From Selaginella moellendorffii (taxonomy: Eukaryota; Streptophyta; Lycopodiopsida; Selaginellales; Selaginellaceae): DNA of 28,083 nucleotides. Numbering within the stretch: position 1 is the stretch's first letter; every line of letters begins with the position of its first letter. Under the pieces are notes generated by a model. That model searched no databases, was not told the DNA's origin, and was given only the letters and a program-made list of their open reading frames with translations. The stretch covers positions 1,257,995 through 1,286,077 of the forward strand of contig NW_003314304.1 in assembly GCF_000143415.4 (NCBI RefSeq). Reading direction: 5' to 3'. Positions 26,605 through 28,083 of the stretch are shown piece by piece. A program made the position numbers and the translations under genes.

Positions 26605-26626
26605 GCTAGCAGTTCTAACTGCTAGC
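26605..26626. other. Near-perfect palindrome GCTAGCAGTT-CT-AACTGCTAGC
   Basis: Ten-bp arms with a 2-nt centre lie between the coding relic and the purine tract. No function is assigned; a terminator-like hairpin or protein site are possible. Confidence 0.7.
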
Positions 26627-26654
26627 ATATACTATATGCTGTGCATGATTTAAT

Positions 26655-28020
26655 CTATGGCTCCAATGCAGCCCTAGGTTCAAAGTCGGAGTCGATACAC
26701 TCTGCTCCCCTGACAGAACTAGACACCGTCCTCGGTGCGAACATAGTCAGTTTCCATCGCTTGTTGCTACTGCTGCTCAAGTTGATAGAGGCGACGTTTT
26801 TGCTGCGGGAGTGTAAGCTTGTGGTTAGGGACATTGTCTGGTGGATCTGTCCCATCTTCCTGGAGGTCAGCTACCTCAGCCAGCAGGGTGGTATGATCAT
26901 CCTCGAGCTTTCAGTAGCGGGTGTTGAGCTCTTCGTATTTGAATTTGTAGGTGAATTCGTGAGCTGCTGATGGGGTTGATGGCTACTTGGAGATGATCTT
27001 CCTGATGTCCTAGAGGTCAGTGCAAATCTGCTTCATCTCTTTGAGCTGAGCATCCAGCTGGTGGTTTAAAGGCTCATAGAATTCCTTCTTGATCGCTCCC
27101 CGGGTGTATATGAAGGAGTCTTGCTTGAGAAGATGCTGTGCAATGTCGGCTCATGTTGGGAAGTAGTTTGCTTGCTCGTGGTGCATGCGTTGATCAAGGG
27201 CTTCAAACAACTTGCAGGTGTAGTAGCTTGGGTCGCGAAGTTTATCTTCATACTCCTTCCTGATCTCGTCATAATCATGGCATACCTGACTTTGTGGCTG
27301 AGGCATAGCTGCTGCTCCTACTCCTGCTCTGTGATCCTGGTGTTTCTCACTGTGTTCTTGGTCCCAGGAGTTGAGTTTGCTTTGTTGGATGTGGGTGACG
27401 TGGTTGGGCCAGATTCTTTGAGGTGGTTGGAGATGAGCTTTTCAGTTTGATGGTGGATGAACGGCCCAGATGTGGCACTGAAATTAATTTATCCATTTGG
27501 AAATTTTTCGCTTGGAATTTTGTTGAAGGGGCGGAATTTTTGTGAATGCTGGTCGTGGTATTTGCTGGAGGAGGCATGGTTGTGTGTTCTTCAAGTGATT
27601 GGTGAAGGTAGTCAATGTTTTCTTTTGTGGAACGTGTCGAGGAGGTCGAGGCGTTGAGAATGTTGTTCTCAGCTGGTGGAGAAATTGAGTTCAGGGCGAG
27701 CAGCTGACGTTTTTCTTTGGCGATGTTGATGTGTTTGTGAGAAATTGTCGGTTTTGGGGCTGATTCGAGTGGATGCAGGCTTTGGGGTGAGTGTGGATGG
27801 TGGTGTGAGTTATCTTCATTGTCGCTGATGATGAGGTGCTCTCAGATCAGCGGTGGCGGCGAAGTGGAGTTGAATTGTTGGAGTGTTTGTTGCTGGAGCT
27901 GGTGTTGTTGGAGTGAGTTGAGCCTGATTGTTGAGATGTTGGCTTCGGTTTCTTGCTGGGAGTTGCTCCTTCTGATTCTGACTGTTCTTCAGAGCTGTCA
28001 CTTTGTTCTGTGGAGTTCAT
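26655..28020 (-). pseudogene. Decayed gag-like or coiled-coil coding relic of a probable LTR element
   Basis: From an ATG at 28018-28020 the minus strand encodes a low-complexity Ser/Thr/Gln/Asn-rich start (MNSTEQSDSS…) that stops at 27847. Further down, a frame holds for long runs broken by about five stops: HDYDEIRKEYEDKLRDPSYY, FEALDQRMHHEQANYFPT, IKKEFYEPLNHQLDAQLKEM, FKYEELNTRY, LAEVADLQEDGTDPPDN and LPQQKRRLYQLEQQ. The helical, Glu/Lys/Gln-rich nature and the purine tract just beyond suggest a gag-type gene, but no zinc knuckle, protease or polymerase is seen. The identity is inference. Confidence 0.5.
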
Positions 28021-28083
28021 TTGGGTTGTCCACGGTTGTTTGTTGGGAAGAGCTTAGTGTAGAGCGATCAGCAGTGGGAATAT

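Noticed and set aside
1-28083. CRISPR arrays, bacterial operons, prophage or toxin-antitoxin systems
   Set aside because: There are no regularly spaced identical repeats, no Shine-Dalgarno-led gene chains and no such families; gene structure is eukaryotic.

Overview
The window is nuclear plant DNA, most likely from a lycophyte such as Selaginella (inference). The main gene is cut into 12 exons by introns mostly 49-57 nt long, spliced DYW/PPR gene relics are common, and degraded nuclear 18S rDNA and several plant transposon types are present. No bacterial operons, ribosome binding sites or CRISPR are seen. There are two convincing intact genes. One is a minus-strand 12-exon gene (14699-16896) that joins a PP2C-like, apparently inactive phosphatase domain to a macrodomain. 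The other is an intronless plus-strand GDSL esterase/lipase (17230-18189). They are divergently arranged around a 333-bp shared promoter region.

Left third (1-8100): a probable LTR end with short tandem repeats (1-1110), a simple-sequence stretch, and a 172-bp fold-back with 26-bp perfect arms (2098-2269). A family of repeated units follows (A0 2412-2975, A 3182-4815, B from 6464). These carry decayed protein-coding sequence, then a promoter-like module (42-nt imperfect palindrome, TATA-like box, telomere-like box) and a G-rich minisatellite. A methylesterase-type alpha/beta-hydrolase gene (minus, 5510-6462) has lost its first exon(s) exactly where unit B begins.

Middle (7368-14150): unit B runs into a duplicated segment of about 3.1 kb, repeated in direct orientation at 18405-21487. 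Its AT-rich right part leads into a nuclear 18S rRNA pseudogene (10127 to about 12750) decayed by C-to-T and G-to-A changes. Copy B of this relic is interrupted by a 288-bp MITE (the empty site is preserved in copy C) and by an 887-bp TRIM retroelement with LTRs, PBS, PPT and a target-site duplication. The order of events can be read: rDNA decay first, then duplication, then MITE insertion.

Right third (18405-28083): copy C with a truncated 18S fragment, a decayed reading frame with an FGGIP motif, a tRNA-like SINE candidate, a cluster of broken PPR gene fragments on both strands, and at the right edge a minus-strand decayed gag-like coding relic followed by a polypurine tract and LTR-like end. 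Long stretches without recognisable genes are listed as such.
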